From CAIVVT01 sp963838205 (GTDB lineage Bacteria > Acidobacteriota > Terriglobia > Bryobacterales > Bryobacteraceae), in assembly GCA_963838205.1 (NCBI GenBank), contig CAWIQF010000001.1, positions 124,001-188,000 of the forward strand: a stretch of 64,000 bases of DNA, in the 5' to 3' direction. Positions within the stretch are counted from its first letter, which is position 1. Each line of letters opens with the position of its first letter. The notes below the pieces were generated by a model. That model ran no database searches and was not told the origin of the DNA. It was given only the letters and a program-made list of their open reading frames with translations. Position numbers and translations under genes: made by a program. Shown one piece after another: positions 8,355-16,075 of this stretch.

Positions 8355-9968
8355 CTAACTGACCGCTTCGACTTCGACGCGCCGGGCTTCGCGTTCGAAG
8401 CGCAGCTTGGCTTTGTGTTCCTGCCACAACGTGCTGAAGCCGGCCCAATAGTAGCCGCACACGAAAATCAGCAGGAACGGCAGCGCGACGAAATTCATCA
8501 CGTCGATCGAGTAGTAGACGATCGTCAGAAAACCCGTGCCCATGGCGATCTCGGCGAACGGCAGCCAGCCGCTCTTACGCCGGTACGCCACGCCCAGCAG
8601 CGCGCCCGCCGCGCGCGGAGCGTACTTCGGCGTGCGTACGAAACCCGACTGCTGGTGCAGCAGGGCTTCGACCACGGCTTTCGTATTCGAGATTGTCAGC
8701 GCCACGCCCATCGCCAATAGGAAGGGTAGAATCAGCACCGATCGCTTCCACGTCTTCGGGTACAGCTCGTGCTCCGCCAGCAGATAGAACGTCACCACCG
8801 ACCAGAAGCTGCACACGATCAGCGGCGCGTCCACCAGCAGCATGTCCAGCCAGCCGATGTAGAACCGCACGATCATCACCGGCAGCATCATCGCCGACAC
8901 GATCACCATCAGCGGGTAGCTGATGTTCGGCGTCATGTGGAACCACGCCTCGACCTTCTCGCGCAGCGAAATCTCTTTCGAGCGGAAGATCCTCGGCAGC
9001 AGCTTCAGCGCGCACTGCGTCAGCCCCTTGGCCCAGCGCTGCTGCTGCACCTGGAATCCGTACGTGTCCACCGGCAGCTCGCTCGGACACTCGATCCACG
9101 GCAGGTAAATAAACTGCCAGCCCTTCAACTGCGCGCGGTAACTCAGGTCCGAGTCCTCGGTCAGCGTGTCGTGCTGCCACCCGCCCGCGTCCTCGATCAT
9201 CGTCCGCCGCAGGATCCCCGCCGTCCCGTTGAAATTGAAGAACAGCCCCTGGCCGAAGCGCGAAATGTGCTCCAGCGCAAAGTGCCCGTCCAGCATCAGC
9301 GCCTGCACTTCGGTCAGCAGGCTGTGATCGCGGTTCATGTACGTCCAACGCGTCTGCACCACGCCGATTTTCGGATCGGCGAAGAAGTTGACCGTCTTTT
9401 CCAGGAAATCCGCGGGCGGCATGAAATCGGCGTCGAAAATCGCCAGCAGTTCGCCTTTCGCCAGCGCCATCCCCGCCTGCAGCGCGCCCGCCTTGTAGCC
9501 GCTGCGGTTGGTGCGGTGGACATACTCGATCGGCTGTCCCTGCTCCTTCAGCCGCGCCACCAGCGCTTCCGTGTAGGGATGCGTGTCGTCGGTCGAGTCG
9601 TCCAACACCTGAATTTCCAGCAGCTCCCGCGGGTAGCGTACCTTCAGCACCGCCTCAAGCAACTGGTCCACTACGTTCCGCTCGTTGAACAGCGGCAGTT
9701 GGATCGTCACTCGCGGCAATTGCGCAAAGTGCCGCTCCGGCCGCTGCGGCACGCTCTTCCGCGTCCTCAGGTAACCGTAGACCACCAGAAAACGGTGCGC
9801 CCCGTAAATTGCCAGAATCGTCAGCAGGGTAAAGTAGGGTACCAGAAGCAGCCAGTCGAACAGCGCCAGCCGGTGTATGCCCGTGAAGCTGTCATCCGCC
9901 AGCGCGCGGCTCCAGCGATCCACCTGCGATGGAGCGAGGAACGCCATAGTGAACGAACAGAAACTCAT
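8355..9968 (-). CDS. membrane glycosyltransferase family 2 (cellulose-synthase-like)
   Basis: Processive or polyprenyl-type inverting glycosyltransferase in the inner membrane, 537 residues. One membrane segment (about 38-58) precedes the GT-A domain, which has DD at 123-124, DAD at 179-181, TEDSD at 270-274 and QQQRW at 308-312, the full D,D,D,QxxRW set. Four or more membrane segments follow. It resembles CsbB/ICE-type and beta-mannan/glucan synthases; the polymer is unknown. A second ATG at 9947 is equally plausible. The 5' end overlaps or abuts that of the divergent glycosyltransferase at 9967. Confidence 0.9.
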   Translation of the reverse strand: MSFCSFTMAFLAPSQVDRWSRALADDSFTGIHRLALFDWLLLVPYFTLLTILAIYGAHRFLVVYGYLRTRKSVPQRPERHFAQLPRVTIQLPLFNERNVVDQLLEAVLKVRYPRELLEIQVLDDSTDDTHPYTEALVARLKEQGQPIEYVHRTNRSGYKAGALQAGMALAKGELLAIFDADFMPPADFLEKTVNFFADPKIGVVQTRWTYMNRDHSLLTEVQALMLDGHFALEHISRFGQGLFFNFNGTAGILRRTMIEDAGGWQHDTLTEDSDLSYRAQLKGWQFIYLPWIECPSELPVDTYGFQVQQQRWAKGLTQCALKLLPRIFRSKEISLREKVEAWFHMTPNISYPLMVIVSAMMLPVMIVRFYIGWLDMLLVDAPLIVCSFWSVVTFYLLAEHELYPKTWKRSVLILPFLLAMGVALTISNTKAVVEALLHQQSGFVRTPKYAPRAAGALLGVAYRRKSGWLPFAEIAMGTGFLTIVYYSIDVMNFVALPFLLIFVCGYYWAGFSTLWQEHKAKLRFEREARRVEVEAVS

Positions 9969-11343
9969 GTCGCTGCGCTGGATCCAACCGGCTCTCGGGG
10001 GAACGGGCCTGCTGGCAACTTCCTTCGTGCTCAGCTGCGCTGGCGACTTGGGCTCGCGCTCCGAGCGGACCGTCGGCCTGCTTCTGATTGCATCCCTATT
10101 TTATCTGATCGCCGTCCAGAACGTCCTCCGAAAAAGTACTAGAGCGCTTGGCCTCTTGGGGTGTGTTTGGATCGCCACTGTGGCCGTCGCGCCCCGTGTC
10201 GTGTTTTTGACACGGGCACCCTCGTTGTCCGAGGACCTCAGCCGCTACCGCTGGGAAGGCCAGGTGCAGGCCGCCGGCCGCAACCCTTACCTGGTGACCC
10301 CGGACGACCCCACCCTGGTCTTTCTGCGCGACGAAACCTATCCTCAGGTCTCCGGCCACGGCATCCGCGCAGTCTACGGTCCGCTCTGGGAACAGGTCGA
10401 GTTGTGGACCTACCGCTTGGCTCATTGGATCGCTCCCGGCCGTCCCGAGGGCCAGCTCCTGTGGATGAAACTCCCTTCTTTACTAGGAGATCTGGCTGCA
10501 ATCGGCCTGCTCCTCTTGCTTCTCAAGGCGCGCGGCCTGCCCCTCCAGCGGGTGCTCGTCTGGGCCTGGTGCCCCCTGACCTGGGTGGAATTCTGGGGCG
10601 AAGGCCACATGGACTCCTGCCTCGCCGCCCTGCTTCTTGCCGCTCTGCTGGCCGCGCGCCGTGAGCGTTGGGCGCTCTCCGGACTGCTGCTCGCCGCCGG
10701 CGGATTGATCAAGTACTGGCCAATTTTTCTTCTCCCTTTATTCGCCACATACGGCCTCCGTCCCTGGTGGCGGCCACGCTGGCGCGTTCTGCTGGTCGGG
10801 CTCCCGCTGGCGCTTCTGGTCACCTGGCCTTACGCCGCGGCGTTGCCCGATCTGTTCGGGCGCAACGCCTCCTTCGCCACCGGCTTCCTCGGTGGATGGC
10901 GCAACAACGACAGCCTTTTCGGCATCGTCTGGTGGTTGAGCGGCCACGATGGAATCATCGCCAAGCGGCTCTCCCTGGCACTCATCGGCATCCTCGCGCT
11001 TTGCGCCGTCGGCCGCCGCGCCGCACTCGAGCGCGTCACGCTGGAGTTCGTCGCCGCCCTGCTGCTCGTGGCCGCCAACGTCCACCCCTGGTATCTCGCC
11101 TGGCTGCTGCCGCTGCTTGCCGTCGAGCCCTCACCGGCCGCGTTCCTCTGGGTGGCCTTGATGCCGCTGGCCTACGCCGTCCTGGCCGATTACCGCGCCA
11201 CCGGCGCGTGGCACGGATCCACCGCCCGGCGCTGGTGGATCTACCTCCCGGTGTTTGCCGCCTGGGCTTGTCGTAGAATCGGCGTGTGGGCCTCGCAAGG
11301 GGGAATGAGATGGAATCGCACGTTAAAGTCCTCGGATGGCTGA
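9967..11343 (+). CDS. multi-pass GT-C type glycosyltransferase (GT87/DUF2029-like)
   Basis: 458-residue integral membrane protein with about ten or more hydrophobic segments. The first extracytoplasmic loop contains LSEDLSRYRWEGQ, placing an acidic pair after the first segment as in polyprenyl-phosphate-dependent GT-C mannosyltransferases, and GRNPYL is also typical. It probably moves a sugar from a lipid-phosphate donor onto a cell-envelope glycan. GTG at 9949 with a GCGAGG site upstream is an alternative start. It is divergent from the GT2 gene, and the two probably serve the same envelope polymer (inference). Confidence 0.72.
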   Translation: MSLRWIQPALGGTGLLATSFVLSCAGDLGSRSERTVGLLLIASLFYLIAVQNVLRKSTRALGLLGCVWIATVAVAPRVVFLTRAPSLSEDLSRYRWEGQVQAAGRNPYLVTPDDPTLVFLRDETYPQVSGHGIRAVYGPLWEQVELWTYRLAHWIAPGRPEGQLLWMKLPSLLGDLAAIGLLLLLLKARGLPLQRVLVWAWCPLTWVEFWGEGHMDSCLAALLLAALLAARRERWALSGLLLAAGGLIKYWPIFLLPLFATYGLRPWWRPRWRVLLVGLPLALLVTWPYAAALPDLFGRNASFATGFLGGWRNNDSLFGIVWWLSGHDGIIAKRLSLALIGILALCAVGRRAALERVTLEFVAALLLVAANVHPWYLAWLLPLLAVEPSPAAFLWVALMPLAYAVLADYRATGAWHGSTARRWWIYLPVFAAWACRRIGVWASQGGMRWNRTLKSSDG

Positions 11344-11684
11344 ACGTCTTCTTCGGAGTCCTGGGGCTGATCGCAGCCCTAGCCATTCTCGGCGGAAGCA
11401 TGGCCGTGGCTTCGGTGCTCGGCCTCGGCGGAGACGAGGCCATGGTTCCAGTGCACATCGTCGCGCTGATCGGCGGCGCGCTCGCCGTCTTTACTCTGCT
11501 GCTGTCCATCCCCGCTCTCCTGCTCGGCTACGGGCTCCTCAACCTCCGCCCCTGGGCCCGCATCTTCGGCTTCTTCTTCGCTGCCTTCGCCCTGTTGCAT
11601 GTGCCCATCGGCACGGCGCTGGGCCTCTATACCTTCTGGGTTTTGCTGAAGCCGGAGACCGAACTCCTCTTTCGCCCCGCCTGA
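11310..11684 (+). CDS. small four-segment membrane protein
   Basis: 124 residues with four hydrophobic segments (about 9-35, 48-64, 66-80 and 86-112). The start ATG at 11310 has AGGGGG six bases upstream and lies inside the end of the preceding glycosyltransferase gene (34-base overlap), so the two are likely co-translated. The stretch LLGYGLLNLRPWAR is a common feature of small membrane proteins of unknown function. No role can be assigned. Confidence 0.7.
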   Translation: MESHVKVLGWLNVFFGVLGLIAALAILGGSMAVASVLGLGGDEAMVPVHIVALIGGALAVFTLLLSIPALLLGYGLLNLRPWARIFGFFFAAFALLHVPIGTALGLYTFWVLLKPETELLFRPA

Positions 11685-11777
11685 TTTCCCCTTCCTCTCG
11701 CGTGCCGCGCCGATCGCGCCGATCCCGCGCCCTTGCGCAGCGCCTCGCCGTGCCATACCATGAGGTCTCAAGGAAAC

Positions 11778-12830
11778 ATGTCCCGCGCGCCCACGGATTC
11801 GGATGCCGCATTGCCCCAGCGCTCCCTCGAAGTGCTGCACTCGCTCGTGCAGATCTACATCGAGACCGGTGAGCCCGTGGCTTCGCGCATCATCGCCCGG
11901 CGCCGCAAGGATGGTCTCAGCGCGGCCACCATCCGCAACATCATGGCCGAGCTCGCCGACCACGGCTACCTCGACCAGCCCCACACCTCCGCCGGCCGCG
12001 TTCCCACCGCCAAGGCTTTCCGCGAGTTCGCCCGGCCCTACCTCGCCAGCCGCATCCTCGCCGCCGAGCTCTCCCGGCTCAGCGAAGAGCTGTTCAACAA
12101 GGGTTCTCTCGACGCCCGCGCCGAGCACGCCTCGCACCTGCTCACCGAACTCACGCGCAACATCGGCATCTCCGCCGCCATCCCCGGCCACGGCCAGGTG
12201 CTCGATCAAGTCGAGTTCGTCCTTCTGCCGCCCGCCCGCGTTCTGATGGTCGTTGTCACCCGCGACCACATGGTGCGCAGCCAGGTGGCTCAGCTCGCTG
12301 AGCCGGCCACCCAGGACGAGCTCGCTTCCATCCGTAATTATTTGAATCGCAATTTCTCCGGCTGGACGCTCAGTGGCATCCGCCTCGAGCTCGAGCGCTT
12401 GCTGCACCTCGAGTCCTCGGCCTACGACTCCTTGCTGCGCCGCCTGACAGTGCTCTACGACCAGGGCTTGCTCGACATCGGTCTCGCGCCCCTGGTCTTC
12501 ATGGAGGGCGCTTCCAACCTGGTCGGCCTCGACCTGCACCTCACGAAGGAACATCTGCGCGATCTGCTCCGCGCGCTCGAGGAGAAGAAGCGCCTCATCG
12601 CCCTGCTCGATCAGTTCCTCGAAAGCAGTGGCGACGAGATTCAATTGTGTGTCGGCCTGGCCGATGTCCACCCCGCCATGCACGATTTTTCGCTCGTCGG
12701 CCTGACCTTGAAGATGCCCGGCGGCCTCGCCACGAAAGTCGCCGTTCTCGGGCCGATGCGCATGAACTACCCCCGCGTCATGTCCGCCGTTCTGCACGTC
12801 GGACAGGCTCTCCGCAGCCTGCCGCAGTAA
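11778..12830 (+). CDS. hrcA: heat-inducible transcription repressor HrcA
   Basis: Negative regulator of class I heat-shock genes that binds CIRCE operators and is kept active by GroEL. 350 residues. The N-terminal winged helix contains EPVASR, SAATIRNIMAEL and HTSAGRVPT, all family signatures, and the GAF-like dimerisation domain follows. ATG 11778 has AAGGAA just upstream; ATGs at 11733 and 11760 are alternatives. It leads an hrcA-grpE-dnaJ group. No CIRCE-like TTAGCACTC/GAGTGCTAA inverted repeat was seen upstream, so the group may not be its own target. Confidence 0.95.
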   Translation: MSRAPTDSDAALPQRSLEVLHSLVQIYIETGEPVASRIIARRRKDGLSAATIRNIMAELADHGYLDQPHTSAGRVPTAKAFREFARPYLASRILAAELSRLSEELFNKGSLDARAEHASHLLTELTRNIGISAAIPGHGQVLDQVEFVLLPPARVLMVVVTRDHMVRSQVAQLAEPATQDELASIRNYLNRNFSGWTLSGIRLELERLLHLESSAYDSLLRRLTVLYDQGLLDIGLAPLVFMEGASNLVGLDLHLTKEHLRDLLRALEEKKRLIALLDQFLESSGDEIQLCVGLADVHPAMHDFSLVGLTLKMPGGLATKVAVLGPMRMNYPRVMSAVLHVGQALRSLPQ

Positions 12831-12916
12831 GGCGCCGCGCCCCCATGCGGCCCAAACTCGGGCATCGCGCGCGAGCGTTGTTGGCGCGGTTTGTTACCCT
12901 GAAGTTGGATACGACT

Positions 12917-13477
12917 ATGAAAGATCAGGAGACGCCCCCGGCCCCGGGCAATGGCGTGGCGCAAACCGCTGACGACTCCCCGCCCACCGGCGAACTCGTC
13001 GAAACACCCGAATCGATTGCCCTCGATCGGGATCGCCTGGCGGCCGAAAAGACCGAGCTGCAGAATGCCATTCTGCGCCTCGCGGCCGAATTCGACAACT
13101 CCCGCAAGCGCGTCGAACGCGAGCGCGCGGATCTCATTGAATACGCCGCCGCCGATGCGGTCAAGTTGCTGCTGCCGATCCTCGATGACTTTGAACGCGC
13201 CCTCCACGCCCACCCCGCCACGGGCCGTCACGCGGCCGAATTGGTAAAGGGTGTCGAGTTGATTTACCAGCACCTGGTCGAAGCCCTGACTAAACTCGGC
13301 CTTCAGCCCATCGAGGCCCAGGGCCAGCCCTTCGACCCCAATCTGCATCACGCCATTGAAATGGTACGCGACGAGCGCTACGAAGAACCCACCGTCGTCA
13401 ACGAATTGCAGCGCGGCTACACCCTGAAGGGCCGGCTCCTCCGTCCGGCCATGGTGCGGGTAGCCAGTCGTGAGTAG
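12917..13477 (+). CDS. grpE: nucleotide exchange factor GrpE
   Basis: Co-chaperone that releases ADP from DnaK. 186 residues: an acidic, disordered first 40 residues, a long coiled coil (about 45-90, LAAEKTELQNAILRLAAEFDN), and the beta domain ending with the family signature from RGYTLKGRLLRPAMV near the C-terminus. ATG 12917 follows a short gap after hrcA. The frame is open further upstream but that part overlaps hrcA. No dnaK is present between grpE and dnaJ. Confidence 0.95.
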   Translation: MKDQETPPAPGNGVAQTADDSPPTGELVETPESIALDRDRLAAEKTELQNAILRLAAEFDNSRKRVERERADLIEYAAADAVKLLLPILDDFERALHAHPATGRHAAELVKGVELIYQHLVEALTKLGLQPIEAQGQPFDPNLHHAIEMVRDERYEEPTVVNELQRGYTLKGRLLRPAMVRVASRE

Positions 13478-13504
13478 CGGACTGCGCGCGGGAGCCTTGC
13501 TTTG

Positions 13505-14620
13505 GTGAAACGGGACTACTACGAAATTCTGGGAATTGGCAAAAACGCCTCCGAACAGGAACTGAAAAGCGCCTATCGCAAGCTGGCGCTCAAGTTCCAC
13601 CCCGATCGCAATCCCCACAACCCCGAGGCCGAGGAGCACTTCAAGGAAGCCGCCGAGGCCTACTCCGTCCTCTCCGACTCCGATAAGCGCCGCCTCTACG
13701 ACGCCTATGGCCACGACGGCCTCGGCTCCGCCGGCGCCGCCGCCGGTTTCAACCCCGACGTCTTCGCCGATTTCTCCGATATCTTCGGCGACTTCTTCGG
13801 CTTCGGCGATCTTTTCGGTGGCGGCTCCAAACGCCGCAGCCGCGCCCAGCGCGGCGACGACGTGCGCTACGATCTCGAGCTCTCCTTCGAGGACGCCATG
13901 CGCGGCCTCGACGTCGAGTTGCGCGTCCCCCGCACCGAACCCTGCCCAGTCTGCAAAGGCTCCGGCGCCGAAGGCGAGGACGGCTGGACCACCTGCTCGG
14001 TCTGCCGCGGCCGCGGCGAAGTTTTCTACCAGCAGGGCTTCCTCACCATCCGCCGCACCTGCGGCCAGTGCCGCGGCACCGGCAAGCTGCTGCGCAAGGC
14101 CTGCCGCAATTGCAGGGGCGAGGCCTTCGTCCAGACGGTCAAGAAACTCAAGGTGAAAATCCCCGCCGGCGTCGACAACGGCATGAAGATGCGCGTCCCC
14201 GGCGAAGGTCAGCCCGGCGCGAACGGCGGCCCTCAGGGCGATCTCTACGTCTTCCTGATGATCAAGCCGCATTCCATCTTCGAGCGCCGCGAAGACGATC
14301 TGCACTGCACCGTGGTCATCAACATGGCCGAGGCCGCACTCGGCGTCGGGATCGTCATCCCCACCCTCGACGGCGAACAGCGCCTCAAGGTCCCCGAATC
14401 CATCCAGTCCGGCGAGACGCTGCGCCTCCGCGGCAAGGGCGCGCCCCATCTCAATGCCGGCGGCTGCGGCGACCTCATCGTCCACATCGAAGTCCGCACC
14501 CCGGTCAAGCTCAACAAGGAGCAGCGCGCTTTGATGGAACAACTGCGCGCAACACTGCCCGAAGGCGGCCGCCCCGCCGAAAAAACCCTCCTCGACAAGC
14601 TCAAAGACTATCTGATGTAG
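13505..14620 (+). CDS. dnaJ: chaperone protein DnaJ
   Basis: Hsp40 co-chaperone that stimulates DnaK ATPase. 371 residues: J domain with HPD at 32-34, a Gly/Phe stretch (about 70-108), then four zinc-finger repeats starting at C147, C164, C186 and C200. The first three are CxxCxGxG, while the fourth is CRNCRGEA, losing the last glycine but keeping both cysteines. The GTG at 13505 gives the canonical KRDYYE start; an adjacent TTG at 13502 is in the same frame. GGGAG lies about ten bases upstream. It closes the hrcA-grpE-dnaJ group. Confidence 0.96.
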   Translation: MKRDYYEILGIGKNASEQELKSAYRKLALKFHPDRNPHNPEAEEHFKEAAEAYSVLSDSDKRRLYDAYGHDGLGSAGAAAGFNPDVFADFSDIFGDFFGFGDLFGGGSKRRSRAQRGDDVRYDLELSFEDAMRGLDVELRVPRTEPCPVCKGSGAEGEDGWTTCSVCRGRGEVFYQQGFLTIRRTCGQCRGTGKLLRKACRNCRGEAFVQTVKKLKVKIPAGVDNGMKMRVPGEGQPGANGGPQGDLYVFLMIKPHSIFERREDDLHCTVVINMAEAALGVGIVIPTLDGEQRLKVPESIQSGETLRLRGKGAPHLNAGGCGDLIVHIEVRTPVKLNKEQRALMEQLRATLPEGGRPAEKTLLDKLKDYLM

Positions 14621-14736
14621 GCCCCGCGCTGCCCCTCCACCGCGACCGTGACTGAGATGGAATGAGAAGGCCGGCCCCGACGGGATGCGGTAAGCTCCCA
14701 ATGGTTGCGCACTCGAAGTGCAAAAGGAGACCGGCC

Positions 14737-14987
14737 ATGAAGCAGAATAACACTGTCCAGCGGAGTCCGAAGCGTCGGGCGGCGAGCTCGCGCGGGCCGA
14801 TCACGATCGGCCTGGACCTGGGCGACAGGAGCAGTCGCTATTGCCGGCTGGATGGGCAGGGCGAGGTGGTGCAGGAAGCCAGCGTGGCGACGACGAAGAA
14901 AGGGCTGCAGCTGGCGTTCGGCGCGCGGCCGCACTGCCGCATCGCGATCGAGGTCGGAACGCACTCGCCGTGGGTGAGCCGGCTGGG
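14737..14987 (+). pseudogene. IS110 family transposase, N-terminal fragment
   Basis: The first 84 or so codons match the start of an IS110/IS1111 DEDD transposase: ITIGLDLGDRSSRYCRLD supplies the first catalytic Asp, and RIAIEVGTHSPWVSRL follows as in intact members. AAAGGAG is positioned seven to eight bases before the ATG. The frame then runs into GGCAAAG microsatellite and REP-like sequence and ends at 15066, so the RuvC-like remainder and the C-terminal Tnp_20 domain are absent. It is a dead remnant beside dnaJ. Confidence 0.75.
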
Positions 14988-15190
14988 CAAAGGGCAAAGG
15001 GACAGCCTGACCCGTCACAGGCAAAGGGCAAAGGGCAAAGGGCAAAGGGGCAAAGGGACAGCCTGACCCGTCACAGCAGCGATTTGGCAAAGGGCAAAGG
15101 GACAGCCTGACCCGTCACAGCAGCGATTTGGCAAAGGGGCAAAGGGGCAAAGGGCAAAGGGACAGCCTGACCCGTCACAGCAGCGATTTG
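14986..15190 (+). repeat. alternating (GGCAAAG)n microsatellite and REP-like units
   Basis: Four exact copies of GACAGCCTGACCCGTCACAG start at 15001, 15057, 15101 and 15161, three followed by CAGCGATTT. They are separated by runs of GGCAAAG / GGGCAAAG. The unit read on the minus strand can fold as a short hairpin (GGGAC/GTCCC arms). The block interrupts the IS110 fragment and precedes the RAYT gene, and one inverted copy lies on the far side of that gene at 16013. Confidence 0.85.
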
Positions 15191-15264
15191 ATTCCATTTT
15201 ATCAATGCAGATTCGTACGTATTCCACCGCCGCGGGCTTTCGAAATCCGCCTCTGCACGAAGCA

Positions 15265-15960
15265 TCACGCGCCGGCAGCCAGAGTCGTGCTTTCGGCATT
15301 GTGCATCGGTGAACGTCCGATGCTGTCGGGACGTGGCTTCCGTTCTGCCCGCATCCTATCCAGAAACGCCTGATCGCCAAATGGTTGTCCGGCGTACGTG
15401 GCTTTGCGGAGGGCGCGATAGGCGGCCTCATCTTCTGGCTCGCCGAGCAGCTTGCGCCAATTCGCGATCCCGCCTTCGCCCTCGAAGAACCCCATGTCGA
15501 GCAACCGGGATCGGTCGTGGCCGCTCAAATGCGCCTGCGCGCTCGACCACTCATATTCGCCGGGCTTAGCGGCCAAGCCGGCGCGGACGGGATTCGACTC
15601 GACATAGCGCAGGGCGGTCCAAAGGTGGGCCGGCCCCGTGGGGCACGAGTAAAACCGGTTCTGCCAGAGGTGTCCGCAGCGGGCGCGGCGGGCGTTGAAG
15701 TACTGCGCGAATCGACCGTGCACGCGGCGCAATAGCACCGCCAACGAGTCCTCATCAAAGGGTACCGCGATCAGGTGTATGTGATTGGGCATCAAGCAGT
15801 AAGCCAGCACCAAGACGTCCGTGAACCGGGCCTGTTCCCGTAGCAAATCAAGGTACACGCGACAATCTGCGCGCGACTTGAATACGAGCTGGCGACCCGT
15901 CCCGCGCTGAGTAATATGGTGCGCCACGCCGGGCGCGACATAGCGAGCGATCCTCGGCAT
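15265..15960 (-). CDS. REP-associated tyrosine transposase (RAYT, Y1/HUH family)
   Basis: 231-residue Y1 transposase of the IS200/IS605 superfamily that processes REP hairpins as single strands. Present are HHITQRG near the N-terminus, the HUH motif H60-I-H62 inside CLMPNHIHLI, HLWQNRFYSC near 97, and RYVESNPVRAGL at 118-129. All are family hallmarks. The frame is intact. It stands alone and is flanked by REP-like sequence in inverted orientation (15161-15180 and 16013-16032), the arrangement called a REPtron. RAYTs are usually single-copy domesticated genes. Confidence 0.88.
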   Translation of the reverse strand: MPRIARYVAPGVAHHITQRGTGRQLVFKSRADCRVYLDLLREQARFTDVLVLAYCLMPNHIHLIAVPFDEDSLAVLLRRVHGRFAQYFNARRARCGHLWQNRFYSCPTGPAHLWTALRYVESNPVRAGLAAKPGEYEWSSAQAHLSGHDRSRLLDMGFFEGEGGIANWRKLLGEPEDEAAYRALRKATYAGQPFGDQAFLDRMRAERKPRPDSIGRSPMHNAESTTLAAGA

Positions 15961-16012
15961 TCTGCCGATTCAGTGCTGCCGTAGCCGCATTTCTCTCAGC
16001 AAAAACCCCATA

Positions 16013-16066
16013 GGGACGGGTCAGGCTGTCCCCCCGCACCCCCGCACCTCCGCAGGGACGGGTCCC
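16013..16066 (-). repeat. inverted REP-like copies downstream of the RAYT 5' end
   Basis: GGGACGGGTCAGGCTGTCCC at 16013-16032 is the reverse complement of the four units at 15001-15180 through the shared core. It folds with GGGAC/GTCCC arms plus inner G-C and G-T pairs. A shortened version, GGGACGGGTCCC, follows at 16055-16066. The spacing places the RAYT gene exactly between the two sets. Confidence 0.7.
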
Positions 16067-16075
16067 CCCGCAGCG

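Noticed and set aside
11685..11777. CIRCE operator before hrcA
   Set aside because: No TTAGCACTC/GAGTGCTAA inverted repeat, even with several mismatches, was seen.
14986..15190. CRISPR array
   Set aside because: Spacers are themselves repeats (GGCAAAG) and only four units exist.
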